From: Serripes groenlandicus
Lineage: Eukaryota; Mollusca; Bivalvia; Cardiida; Cardiidae
Direction of reading: 5' to 3'
Assembly: GCA_031761405.1 (NCBI GenBank)
Contig: JASEVX010000011.1
Span: forward strand, 18,211,106-18,275,105
DNA: 64,000 nucleotides
The notes beneath the pieces are model-generated. The model made no database searches and was not told the DNA's origin. It saw only the letters and a program-made list of their open reading frames with translations. This document shows, piece after piece, positions 23,250 through 32,431 of the stretch; positions within the stretch are counted from its first letter, which is position 1, and each line of letters starts with the position of its first letter. A program made the position numbers and the translations under genes.

Positions 23250-23630
23250 TTCTTCCTCATTTGCTTAGAATGTTTTAAAAACTCGTCTGGGTTGTCTTAA
23301 AGTTCTGCTACAGTACGAGAGTTACATGTTTATACTGTTATTCTATTGTATTTGAGTGACGCTCCAAGATTTATTATTTGGTCTTTACGCCGCATTCAAT
23401 AAAGTTATAGTTACATCACGGCTTTTGATGTGTCAGTTCTACTGGTACATTTATCCTGACACTAGCTAGTCAGTCGTAATGCTAACCCCGCCCGCATCCC
23501 TGAGCGCCAATGAGGACATCCATACTTCTACTTTTAAAGTCTTTGATATGACCCGACCGGGGATCGAACACGCATCCAAGGCGGACGCTCTTCCACTACA
23601 CCACCGAGGCGGTTGACGCTCCAGGAAAAC
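23250..23630 (-). mobile_element. L-block copy 2: SINE with under two 28-bp units (near-empty minisatellite site)
   Basis: Collinear with 5,395-5,795: same flank, same SINE body (tail at about 23,380), B box GTTCGATCCCCGG on the minus strand at about 23,565, and one clean unit head TGGTGTAGTGG at 23,594-23,604. It then passes through GGCGGTTGACGCTCC straight into the right flank, so the 9.6-kb array at the first locus corresponds to about 50 bp here. Confidence 0.85.
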
Positions 23631-23669
23631 AAACCTTATGGTATGTGCATACAGTGTAGATACAAATCA

Positions 23670-24292
23670 ACCCGCGAGATTTAGCATATGGTAAGGCTCT
23701 TCACTTTTCCTTATATAAGTGATAGAATATATTTAAACATTTCCGAAGGGCAATGTCAATTTAAATACGAATGAACAAATGAGCATGCACACTTGCATGA
23801 GCCTAAATTACGTTCAACTGACATGCCGACAAGAGACTTTTGTTGTATTTAGAAATACAAATATGGAAATGGGAAAATGTGAATATGTATTTTTTTTTAA
23901 ATGTGAAAATGCTTTTTTTTTTTTTTTTTTTTCATATTTCCAATGTTTTGAACACTCATTGGCTGTTGATGAAAACAAACTATGACATGGCGTTCGACCT
24001 CACCCAAAGACTTTAAAAATGGTAGTAATGGCTGCCCTACATCAGATCAGGGTTGCGGGGTTAGCATTACACCTGATTGGCTGGTGTCGGGATAAATTGA
24101 CCAGTAGAACCGGCAACTTACCAAAGAAATACCGTAACATGTTGTACAACTGTTGAAAGCGGCGTAAAACACCAAACAATGAATTTCAAACAAAATAAAT
24201 AAAACGTCGCATACCGTGCTGAACTGTTCTAAAAGGCAGATAGTCATTCCTGAAACGTTTAATTCGAAGTTATCCTTCTTGACTATATTGGA
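23670..24292 (+). repeat. R-block copy 3, with its last about 55 bp inverted
   Basis: Matches 15,393-15,945 (TTTAGCATATGGTAAGGCTC, SINE-like body, GAAAGCGGCGTAAAACACC at 24,155). At 24,234-24,292 the sequence is the reverse complement of what the other copies have: ATAGTCATTCCTGAAACG, then GTTATCCTTCTTGACTATAT. A poly-T tract lies at 23,914-23,931. Confidence 0.8.
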
Positions 24293-24405
24293 CAAAAGAG
24301 GCAAGTACAATTATTTCTAGATGAGCTTGATACATTGTCCTGTTATGAATGAAGTATATGCGTTATATATTGAAAAATATGCAGATTTGTTATACATACA
24401 AGTTT
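24293..24405 (+). pseudogene. BEL/Pao-type gag internal fragment, copy 5
   Basis: Matches 18,648-18,765 (AGAGGCAAGTACAATTATTTC, GAGCTTGATAC, GCAGATTTGTTA). With the piece ending at 23,236, it shows that the L-block/R-block insert lies inside gag sequence here, with about 110 codons of gag missing between. Confidence 0.6.
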
Positions 24406-24508
24406 ACTTAGGACATGTTTTGGAACACGTCTTTATTTGCAGTTTTATCTTTGTTATCTGTTAGGAAAATTTTGATATCAACATGCGTTTAAAACATAAA
24501 TGCTTAAA

Positions 24509-27500
24509 TCATAACCTTTCGTACTCGCAAAATGAACAGCAACAATAACAACAAACTATTATAATCACTTTGGTAACAAGTAAAGCTCCACCAACGGCTA
24601 TACCTATAATGGCGGCCACGCAGAGATCTTTATCGGCGGGAGGTTTAGGCACGGAACAGCCTCTTTCGTCACTGTTATTATCGTACGTGTCACAGCGAGC
24701 AGTGTTCTTGATACAATAACCATTGGTGCATTTGAACTCATCGTCTTTGCATGTACCTATGGAAAAGTGTGTTTAATTATTAAACATCATCGGGACCCTC
24801 AACATGCAGTCCAGTAACAACATAGTAACCCTTTATCACATATAGACGCTTTCTGACACCTCTGCAAACGACGCTTTCTGACGCCTCTGCAAACGACGCT
24901 TTCTGACGCCTCTGTAAACGACATTTCTGACGCCTCTGCAAACGACGCTTTCTGACGCCTTTGCAAACGACGCTTTTTGACGCAATTTCTCTTTTTGTCA
25001 CAATGTTTTCAACATTAATTAAGGAGATTTTTCAGGGTTTCGCAAATGTATTTTCAAAATCGTCAGGTTTGTTGTATATGGGAAAGGGGTTTAATTAATG
25101 CATCACAGAGTAAATAAAGTACTACGTCTTTGCGAGGATGACAGTAGAAGGAGTTTATTTTAATGATCTATCCCAATATCCGTTATTCTTAACTTAAACT
25201 CATCTAAATCGAATATACAAAAATCGAATATATCAGAAGAAGGAAAGAATAACAGAAAAACGAAATATTCCAAAATGAAAGTACACAAATTTTAAAAAAT
25301 CTTGCGATGTAGATAGGTAAACAATTCTCTTCGTTGGCACGTCTCACAGATCGTGCATGCAAGACATGTTTATGACCAAAAGTCATCCAAACAAGCCGAA
25401 TTTTGATGCAAAGCATCAAAGACGCCGCGCATGATTGTGAAGCATGACTGCAGTTCAGTACATTTAAATAACGTGAAACAGACAGGATGTAAATATTTCG
25501 AACAAGAAGGCCCAAATGTCACTTTATTCTAAACAAGAAGACCAAGATGTACCTACATTGCTCACCTGGCTACCATAGCCTTAGGCGGCCTATAATAAAA
25601 GGTTACCAAGATCAGAAAGGGTCAATTTTGACGTAAGGATAGATGTTTTATGTGATATTCAGCATGTGAAGTTCAGTCGTAAAATGTCAAGTTTAGCCCA
25701 GAAACCATTTGGTTTACAGTTTGCTTAACATTGACTGCAACTTTAATGTGTCATGCAAGCTGAAGTTTCTCAATTTTGTACCAATAAACGGTTTTAAATC
25801 TACTCTAACTAGATCAATTAGATAAAAACAAAACATAACACGTACATGTAAGTGCTTAAATATTAACAGGTTTAATGCCTCTAGATATAAGTTAAGTATG
25901 ACACAAGCTTTGGAAGGAGAGCGGGAAGTTTATTCTCCTTCCAGTTTAGCAGAAGTATGATAACACAGACGGGAGTATATAAACAAAAAATACGATGTAA
26001 ATTTAAATAGTTCAAATTTATATACATGTATTACAATGTTTTTGTGAGCTTTTAACCACTATCCTTTTAAGATTTAGCAGAGGTAGCGAATTGGGAAGTT
26101 ATTAGAGTTCCTTGTTCGAACATACCAATGGGAGTAATGATTCCTGAAACAGAAAATCTACAGGAGGCGAACATTGTCTATCCGGGTTCGCCTGCGAGGC
26201 ATGGGCAGTCTGATCCGAGTCGATGCTTTACGCAGAGTCCAGAACGTTGGTTAGCGTCGGGGATTTAAACCGGGTGTTCCGGGTTCGACCCTCATTCGCG
26301 GCACTACGGTCATGGTGGAGTGCCCTTGGGCAAGGCACATTTTCTAGCCTAGTACTGGTTTGTTAAGCCAGGGATCATGAATAAGTGAACTGTCGCCGTG
26401 ATATAACTGAAATAATGATGAAAGCGGCGTAAAACCCAAATAAAACAAATTCTCGCGGGACGGCTCGTATATATATTACTGAAAAGAGATGGAATCAGTG
26501 TTTGTTGTAAGAGAGATGGTGCGCGGTAAATAATCCTACCTATGAAATGGGAAAGATGGTGGCCCTGGCGCGGTAAATAATGTTACCTCTATGAAATGGG
26601 AGAGATGGGGCGTGGTGAATAATGTTACCTCTATGAAATGGGAGAGATGGGGCGTGGTGAATAATGTTACCTCTATGAAATGGGAGAGATGGAGCGCGTA
26701 AATGATGTTACCTCTATGAAATGGGAGAGATGGGGCGCGGTGAATAATGTTACATCTATAAAATGGGAGAGATGATGCGCGGTGAATAATGTTACCCTTA
26801 TAAAATGGGAGAGATGGGGCGCGGTGAATAATGTTACCTCTATGAAATGGGAGAGATGGGGCGCGGTGAATAGTGTTACCTCTATGAAATGGGAGAGATG
26901 GAGCGCGGTAAATGATGTTACCTCTATGAAATGGGAGAGATGGGGCGCGGTGAATAATGTTACCTCTATAAAATGGGAGAGATGATGCGCGGTGAATAAT
27001 GTTACCTCTATAAAATGGGAGAGATGGGGCGCGGTGAATAATGTTACCTCTATGAAATGGGAGAGATGAAGCGCGGTGAATAATGTTACCTCTATATATG
27101 AAATGGGAGAGATGGAGCGCGGTAAATAATGTTACCTCTATGAAATGGGAGAGATGGAGCGCGGTGAATAATGTTACCTCTATGAAATGGGAGAGATGGG
27201 GCGCGGTGAATAATGTTACCTCTATGAAATGGGAGAGATGGAGCGCGGTAAATAATGTTACCTCTATGAAATGGGAGAGATGGAGCGCGGTAAATAATGT
27301 TACCTCTATGAAATGGGAGAGATGGAGCGCGGTAAATAATGTTACCTCTATGAAATGGGAGAGATGGAGCGCGGTAAATAATGTTACCTCTATGAAATGG
27401 GAGAGATGGAGCGTGGTAAATAATGTTACCTCTATGAAATGGGAGAGATGGGGCGCGGTGATTAATGTTACCTCTATACAATGGGAGAGATGATGCGCGG

Positions 27501-30500
27501 TGAATAATGTTACCTCTATACAATGGGAGAGATGGAGCGCAGTGAATAATGTTACCTCTATGAAATGGGAGAGATGAAGCGCGGTGAATAATGTTACCTC
27601 TATGAAATGGGAGAGATGGAGCGCGATGAATAATGTTACCTCCATGAAATGGGAGAGATGGAGCGCGGTGAATAATGTTACCTCTATAAAATGGGAGAGA
27701 TGGGGCGTGGTGAATAGTGTTACCCTTATGAAATGGTGTGAGCACTGCATCCATCATCTGAAATGTTGGAGCCAGGAGGTTGCCTGTAGTAAACAGTATC
27801 GTCAGATTGTTTTTAGACGTGACATACTGTTCTTTCGGGGCGCTTGTCCCGCAAATTCCACTCGAATCTATAAACAAATAGACGAATTAAAAACATATTG
27901 CTTGAGAATCAGTAACTCATATAGAATATTTGGCTCGTGATACCATGGTCCTGGGTTCGATCGAATCCCGTGAGTGACGGGTAACCAGTTCTCGGGTACT
28001 TGGATGCGAGTTTTGTTTGAGAATGACTGTTTGAGTAAGCAGGACGCAGACATTGAGGAAGTTTATAAAAAGTTGCAAGAACTTCTTTAACTCTTTCCTA
28101 CCTACAGACGCATGTTATGATTTTGAAAACATTGTGGCCAAAGGTGAAATTGCTTATGGAGATTTTTCAGGTTTTTGTCACTATGTTTTCAAAGTAGTCT
28201 GCTGCAGATTTGTTGTATGCTGGAAAGGGGGAGGGTTAATAATTTATGTAAAATATTAATATTAAAACTAAAATATTTGTTTATTTACAAAAAAATATTT
28301 GAACGAAAACATCCTATATCAGAAAAAGGTAGAATAATACAATGATAATTTAAAATCAGTCGGGTTTACTATTAATCATGTCGATAGATGCAATAGAATA
28401 GCCGTTGAAGAGATCCAGTCTGGACATTTTACAGCTGCCATCTTTCATTCCAGTCCTGGTGATGGTTTTGAAAGTCCCGCCAAGGTAATACGTTGAATAC
28501 TTCCGGTTTTGAACTCGAACCCTACAGGAGTAATTTGTTGGTGGGTAATCGTTGTTCCATAGAGCCATTCGAATGAAATCCCTTGTATCTAAGTTTAGAG
28601 GCTTGTGGCAGTAGTCATTGATATCATCTGAAATCATATTAAAATAATTATGCTATGTATAATATGCCTTTTATGAACCCGTCCTAGAGAAAATGTATGT
28701 TACAAGTTGGATTTTTTGAACAGTGTCGATCCAGATCTGTACTGTTAATATATGAGATGGATAGGTTTGCTGGCGGATTCTACAAACTTCTCTAGATGTA
28801 CAGACTAATCTGATCCAACGCATATCAAGAACACAGTGCATCAGCATACGTTTCTTTTTCAAAAGCATGATCAGTTCCTGGCATTGGTTCGAGCGAAACG
28901 ATATATTCGAGTTATCACATGGTCGAGTTATCACATGTTCGAGTTATCACATGTTCGAGTTATCACATGGTCGAGTTATCAAATGGTCGAATTATCACAT
29001 GGTCGAATTATCACATGTTCGAGTTATCACATGGTCAAGTTATCACATGGTCAAGTTATCACATGGTCAAGTTATCACATGGTCGAGTTATCACATGTTC
29101 GAGTCGTCCCATGGTCGGGGTTATCACATGATCGAGTTATCACATGATCGAGTGATCACATGTTCGAGTTATCACATGGTCGAGTTATTACATTTTCGAG
29201 TGATTACATGGTCGAGTTATCACATGTTCGAGTTATCACATTGTCGAATTATCACATGGTCGAGTTATCACGTGGTCGAGTTATCACATGGTCGAGTTAT
29301 CACGTGGTCGAGTTATCACATGGTCGAGTTATAACATTTTCGAGTGATTACATGGTCTAGTTATCACGTGGTCGAGTTATAACATTTTCGAGTGATTACA
29401 TGGTCTAGTTATCACATGGTCGAGTTATAACATTTTCGAGTGATTACATGGTCGAGTTATCACGTGGTCGAGTTATGACATGGTCGAGTTATCACATTGT
29501 CGAGTTATCACATGGTATAGCTATCACATGGTCGAGTTATCACATGGTCGAGGTTATCACATGGTCGAGTTATCACATGGTCGAGTTATCACGACTCCAC
29601 TGTGTAATTATATATATATATTGGTCAGAGGCCCGATTACTTCAATTAAGGAATTAAATTGAAATAGAATGAATCAGTATCTATAGAGTTTACACTAATC
29701 CTAGTATGTTAAGATTAGTATTATGTATTATCATTTATTATCAGGTATTAAACGTTTGAATCATTTGGCCTTATATATATGCATAAATCATTTGAAAACA
29801 TGAAAATAAAAAAAAAAAGATAAAGAATTAAACACTGTTGTTTGTTTTCGTAAATGAATTGTAATGATATGTTCACTTCCGCATTTACAATCATTATGTT
29901 CCTTATATTTCAATATTTATTATCACACATGTCATTGCATATATGGGTCGTTCCACGAGAAAACCAACATAATGGCCTCTGCGTAATGTATCGACCCAGG
30001 TCAGCATGCGCAGTCCGTGCAAGCTTAATCCGGGCCGACATATTTCGTCTCTGTGAAACAGAAAATCCACAGGAGGCGAAAAGTGTCTGTCCGGGTAAGC
30101 CTGCGCTGCATGCTTAGGCTGATCCGGATCAATACTTTAAGCAGAGTCCACAATGTTGGTTTCCTCGCGGGACGGCTCATATTGTAAAAGTGTTCAAACA
30201 AATATTGAAATAAAACTATTCTTCTTCTTCTTCTTCTTATTCATAGGCGGTCACCTGTGAAGACTGGCTGTAGAAGCAGTGAACCAATTTATCCTGCAAC
30301 ATAAGTATGTACCTTATTGCGATAGGCTGATCAATTGTTTGGTATTTTACGCCACTTTCAAAAAAAATTCATTTATAATTCTCGGTAGGTTTCCAGTCAT
30401 TCTTGAACATTTATCCTGACAGTGACAAGCGAGCCATTCGTTTTGCGAACCTCACAATTCTTAGCACAAAGAGGGAAAGCCATTAATACAATGTTAAAAG

Positions 30501-30984
30501 TATTTGGTATGATCCGGCCGGGGAGCGAAGCCGCGACCTCCCGAATCGTAGGCGGACGATCTACTACCGCACAAACCGAGGCGGAGAGAAGACCGGGGAT
30601 AGACTACACCTACATTCAGGTTGATCATTGCCATTATTATTGACAACACTAGTTTAACACCGCGTCTTGCAGGTCGGTTGATTAAAAACCCTTCCAGCGT
30701 TATGTCAGTCATATCAAGGCGTGGTCAATTCACAAAGTTTGCCTTGCCTTTCTAGTACAGGCAATACATTCACCAACGGTTATAAATGCATGCTGTAATT
30801 AAAAAAAAAAAATTCAAAGTATAACTCACAAAGAGGCGCCATGTATTTCTCTGGCTGCTTTTCCCGCACTTTTCCATTAGGATATGGATCTATTACGAAG
30901 TGGTTATCATTTAAATAGAATCCATCAATAGTTAACACCATTGAAAACACACACAAAACACGCAACCCCAAGTTGGACAGGCAT
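24509..30984 (-). CDS. Gene C: predicted signal peptide-CUB-LDLa-transmembrane protein
   Basis: Four exons, all phase 1: exon 1 30,984(?)-30,830, exon 2 28,627-28,370 (258 nt), exon 3 27,867-27,724 (144 nt), exon 4 24,756-24,509 (stop TGA). Exons 2 and 3 give a CUB domain with four cysteines ([41 protein letters not shown]). Exon 4 gives an LDL-receptor class A repeat (CKDDEFKCTNGYCI, CDTYDNNSDERGC), a hydrophobic span of about 23 residues and a short cysteine-rich tail. The LDLa has lost its fifth cysteine. Exon 1 has a one-base excess: the ATG at 30,984-30,982 is out of frame with CVFSMVLTIDGFYLND, apparently in the GGGG run at about 30,966-30,969. The only in-frame ATG is at 30,941. It may therefore be a pseudogene, or the base may be an assembly error. 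Exon 3 keeps the full CUB end that genes A and B lack. Ligand and role unknown. Confidence 0.75.
24825..25092. mobile_element. MITE-2 family copy with an internal 24/25-bp tandem expansion (gene C intron 3)
   Basis: Ends TAACCCTTTATCACATATAG and GTATATGGGAAAGGGG. At 24,848-24,985 the terminal motif ACGCTTTCTGACGCCTCTGC is repeated about five to six times at 24-25-bp spacing. Other copies in the window have it once. Confidence 0.8.
25391..25945 (+). repeat. Dispersed 0.4-0.55-kb block, copy 1
   Basis: Matches 63,601-64,000 in the same orientation: CGAATTTTGATGCA..GCATCAAAG, CGCCGCGCATGATT, GCTCACCTGGCTACCATAGCC, ATAATAAAAGGTTACCA, ACTCTAACTAGATCAATTAG, GACACAAGCTTTGGAAGGAG. About 120 bp at 25,620-25,750 are absent from the other copy. 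No coding frame. It lies in gene C intron 3 here and just downstream of gene B there. Confidence 0.85.
26137..26472. mobile_element. MITE-1 right half, split by a SINE
   Basis: The left piece 26,137-26,255 (GATTCCTGAAACAG..GCAGAGTCCAGAACGTTGGTT) and the right piece 26,450-26,472 (TTCTCGCGGGACGGCTCG) together make the usual right terminus of the family. A SINE fills the gap. The element's own left half is missing. Confidence 0.8.
26256..26449 (+). mobile_element. tRNA-derived SINE nested in MITE-1 (gene C intron 3)
   Basis: A short tRNA-like head with B box GGGTTCGACCC at about 26,281 is followed by a body (CTTGGGCAAGGCAC, CTAGTACTGGTTTGTTAA) and tail GAAAGCGGCGTAAAACCC then AAATAAAACAAA. The A-box end is poor, so the 5' part is probably truncated. 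Same subfamily as 56,066-56,272. Confidence 0.75.
26535..27735 (-). repeat. 42-bp minisatellite made of the gene C exon 3/intron 3 boundary
   Basis: About 28 units of 42 bp. On the minus strand every unit contains CCATTTCATAGAG|GTAACATT. Exon 3 of gene C ends CCATTTCATAAGG|GTAACACT at 27,724/27,723, and the array begins there. Each unit thus restates the last about 12 bases of the exon plus the 5' splice site. Because 42 is 14 codons, both strands give long repetitive open frames (14-residue periods), and the exon 3 frame itself runs into the array without a stop as far as 27,092. Variants: ATAAAA or ATACAA for ATGAAA, and one 46-bp unit at about 27,090. Confidence 0.93.
28088..28239. mobile_element. 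MITE-2 family copy, shortened (gene C intron 2)
   Basis: TTAACTCTTTCCTACCTACAG at the left and GTATGCTGGAAAGGGGGAGG at the right, with AAGGTGAAATTGCTTATGGAG between. The right half of the core hairpin is deleted. Confidence 0.6.
28906..29593 (+). repeat. 16-bp satellite in gene C intron 1
   Basis: About 43 units of TCGAGTTATCACATGG with variants (ATCACGTGG, ATAACATTT, GTGATTACATGG). 16 bp x 3 is 16 codons, which explains the long open frames in all three plus frames. Most units carry CACATG and at least four carry the palindrome CACGTG, both E-box-type hexamers. A larger period (GAGTTATAACATTTTCGAGTGATTACATGGT) recurs at about 29,325-29,450. Confidence 0.93.
29594..29942. other. Unassigned AT-rich intron sequence
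   Basis: No exon, repeat copy or box pair recognised between the 16-bp array and the next MITE-1 in gene C intron 1. Confidence 0.5.
29943..30181. mobile_element. MITE-1 family copy, complete (gene C intron 1)
   Basis: Termini ATGGGTCGTTCCACGAGAAAAC and TTTCCTCGCGGGACGGCTCAT. The middle is shortened: GACATATTTCGTCTCTGTGAAACAG lacks the usual GGGGGATAGAG spacer. Confidence 0.85.
30219..30238. repeat. (TTC)n microsatellite
   Basis: Six TTC/CTT repeats directly after the MITE-1. Confidence 0.9.
30335..30587 (-). mobile_element. tRNA-derived SINE (gene C intron 1)
   Basis: On the minus strand: head CCGCCTCGGTTTGTGCGGTAG, B-box-like GCTTCGCTCCCCGGCC, then ATCATACCAAATAC, and a tail GAAAGTGGCGTAAAATACC at about 30,340-30,360. 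The first B-box base pair is mutated, so it is probably inactive. Confidence 0.75.
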
Positions 30985-30989
30985 AATCT

Positions 30990-31317
30990 CCTACTGTCGT
31001 ATTGCGAGAACTTATCTTATCATATTACATAATTAGTTTGATCGCACCCGGAACGTTTCCTGAACGTTTCACAAACACTTGACTTATACAGGGATATGTT
31101 TAAATCACATTTGATTGCTGGTATAAACAGTCAAAGCTCCTACTGCGTGGGTTTTATCTATGATTGTATCACTGGCTCGCTTTTCAAAATATAATCTTTT
31201 ACAAGTATAAATGAATAACGAAACATATTCGAATTTAGCATAAATATATAAAGCGATCATTCGAACACGTCGATAATGTATGAGTCCCACTCAGGTTCGA
31301 GTTATCGCGAGTCTATG
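30990..31317. other. Upstream region of gene C
   Basis: About 330 bp before the predicted gene C start. I see no convincing TATA or initiator and no repeat copy. A possible TATA-like TATAAATATATTT lies on the minus strand at about 31,238-31,250, roughly 255 bp before the start codon. Confidence 0.25.
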
Positions 31318-31640
31318 TTTAGCTCGTCTGGTGTTTTTTTTGAAAAATGTCGGGCTATTGTGATAACCATGGCGTCGTCACACACCTTTGACCTTACCTC
31401 ATAACTCAAAAAACGTTCAGGATTTTCAAATGAAACTTGGTACACATTTTCCAAGGAATAATACGCATGTCTATACCAAGTCACATAACTCAGGCTTTAA
31501 TAATTATTCGGAAATGCCCCTTTACAGACGAGCTTTGGCGTTTACTCCTCGGCGCTCTTGTCGTATGTATTTCATTTAAACATTATTTAGTTTACACCGA
31601 TTGCGATGCAAGCTTTCAGCTTATATGAATCACGCTCGAT
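31318..31640 (+). repeat. Fragment of a long dispersed element (AGCTCGTCTG type)
   Basis: Starts TTAGCTCGTCTGGTGTTTTTTTTGAAAAA and has GGGCTATTGTGATAACCATGGCGTCG. This matches the head of the element at 40,457 (TTTAGCTCGTCTGATTTTTTG..GACGAGCTATTGT). No tandem units follow. Confidence 0.5.
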
Positions 31641-31689
31641 GTCTGCTTCCTGGAGAATTAAAACCAGTACTCGCGCAGTTTGTGTGGAA

Positions 31690-31790
31690 AAATCCCAAAG
31701 TCAGGACCCGCTCATCACGGGACTCGAACCAGGGACCTTTGGTACGAGAGCCCGACGCTCTACCTCTGCACCACTGGCTTCCACACCCCG
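31690..31790 (-). mobile_element. tRNA-like sequence (SINE head or tRNA relic)
   Basis: On the minus strand: AGCCAGTGGTGCAGAGGTAGAGCG (A box TGGTGCAGAGG), then GGTTCGAGTCCCGTGATGAG (B box). The stems do not close as a proper cloverleaf and no SINE body follows, so I do not call a tRNA gene. Confidence 0.55.
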
Positions 31791-31804
31791 TTCAACACGT
31801 TTTT

Positions 31805-31980
31805 AGTTAATACACGGCGTTTCCTGGGTAAGTTACCAGTACTACTGGTCCTGACTCCTGACACAAGCCAGTAAGTCAACCATTACCACCCTTTATATGG
31901 TATGACCTGACCGGGAGGATCGACCCGCGACCTACAGCTCCCGAGACGGACGCTCTAACACTGCACCACCGAGGCGTCTC
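31805..31980 (-). mobile_element. tRNA-derived SINE, 3' truncated
   Basis: Minus strand head CGCCTCGGTGGTGCAGTGTTAGAGCGTCC, B-box region GGGTCGATCCTCCCGG, then GGTCATACCATATAAAGGG and a body ending near ACGCCGTGT. Its head repeats the motif TCTCGG in the anticodon arm, echoing CCTCGG at its 5' end. That is the microhomology that bounds the 28-bp unit at 5.8-15.3 kb. Confidence 0.75.
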
Positions 31981-32431
31981 TGAAATTATAAATAATGGGA
32001 TAGACGAAACTCTTGAATTTGATTTTAAAAAAATAGAAAAATTATCAAACACACAACGGGAATGAAAACCTAGCGTTAATGTATCTTTAAGATATAACAT
32101 CGAAGTCGTTTGATTGGTGCCGTGACCTGCGATTTGATTTTCCGAAACGAGATCATATAAAGGGATATATGTTGTAATACTAGATGGGCTACACTTCTAG
32201 GTTTTGTGTCAAAAGATGCTCCCAGGAATAAAGTACATGTAGACGGAGAGTGAAGAATCGGGCGAGACTGTGTGGATGCGCAGGCTCGCCCGAGTCTTCA
32301 CTGTACGCAGTTGAATTAAGACCTCGAATCGCACGACGCGGTTCATATCATTGCACGTAACAATTCAGGATCAGGATATTATTGTCAAGTGATATCAATA
32401 AGTGATTTTATGAAAACAGGATAAAAGTTAT

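Noticed and set aside
17791..24405. A complete BEL/Pao retrotransposon
   Set aside because: Only gag-type pieces are present. I looked for a protease/RT/integrase frame and for matching LTRs around them and saw none.
25391..25945. Additional exon of gene C in the dispersed block
   Set aside because: The block is on the plus strand relative to its partner at 63.6 kb and carries no open frame matching the family.
26536..27750. 404-codon minus-strand frame and plus-strand frames as genes
   Set aside because: They arise from the 42-bp array, 14 codons per unit. Only the exon 3 portion at 27,724-27,867 is supported as coding.
28836..29662. Plus-strand frames of 66-155 codons
   Set aside because: By-products of the 16-bp satellite, identical in type in all three frames.
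31690..31790. Functional tRNA gene on the minus strand
   Set aside because: A and B boxes are present but the acceptor and anticodon stems do not pair properly, and it lies beside SINE heads of the same type.
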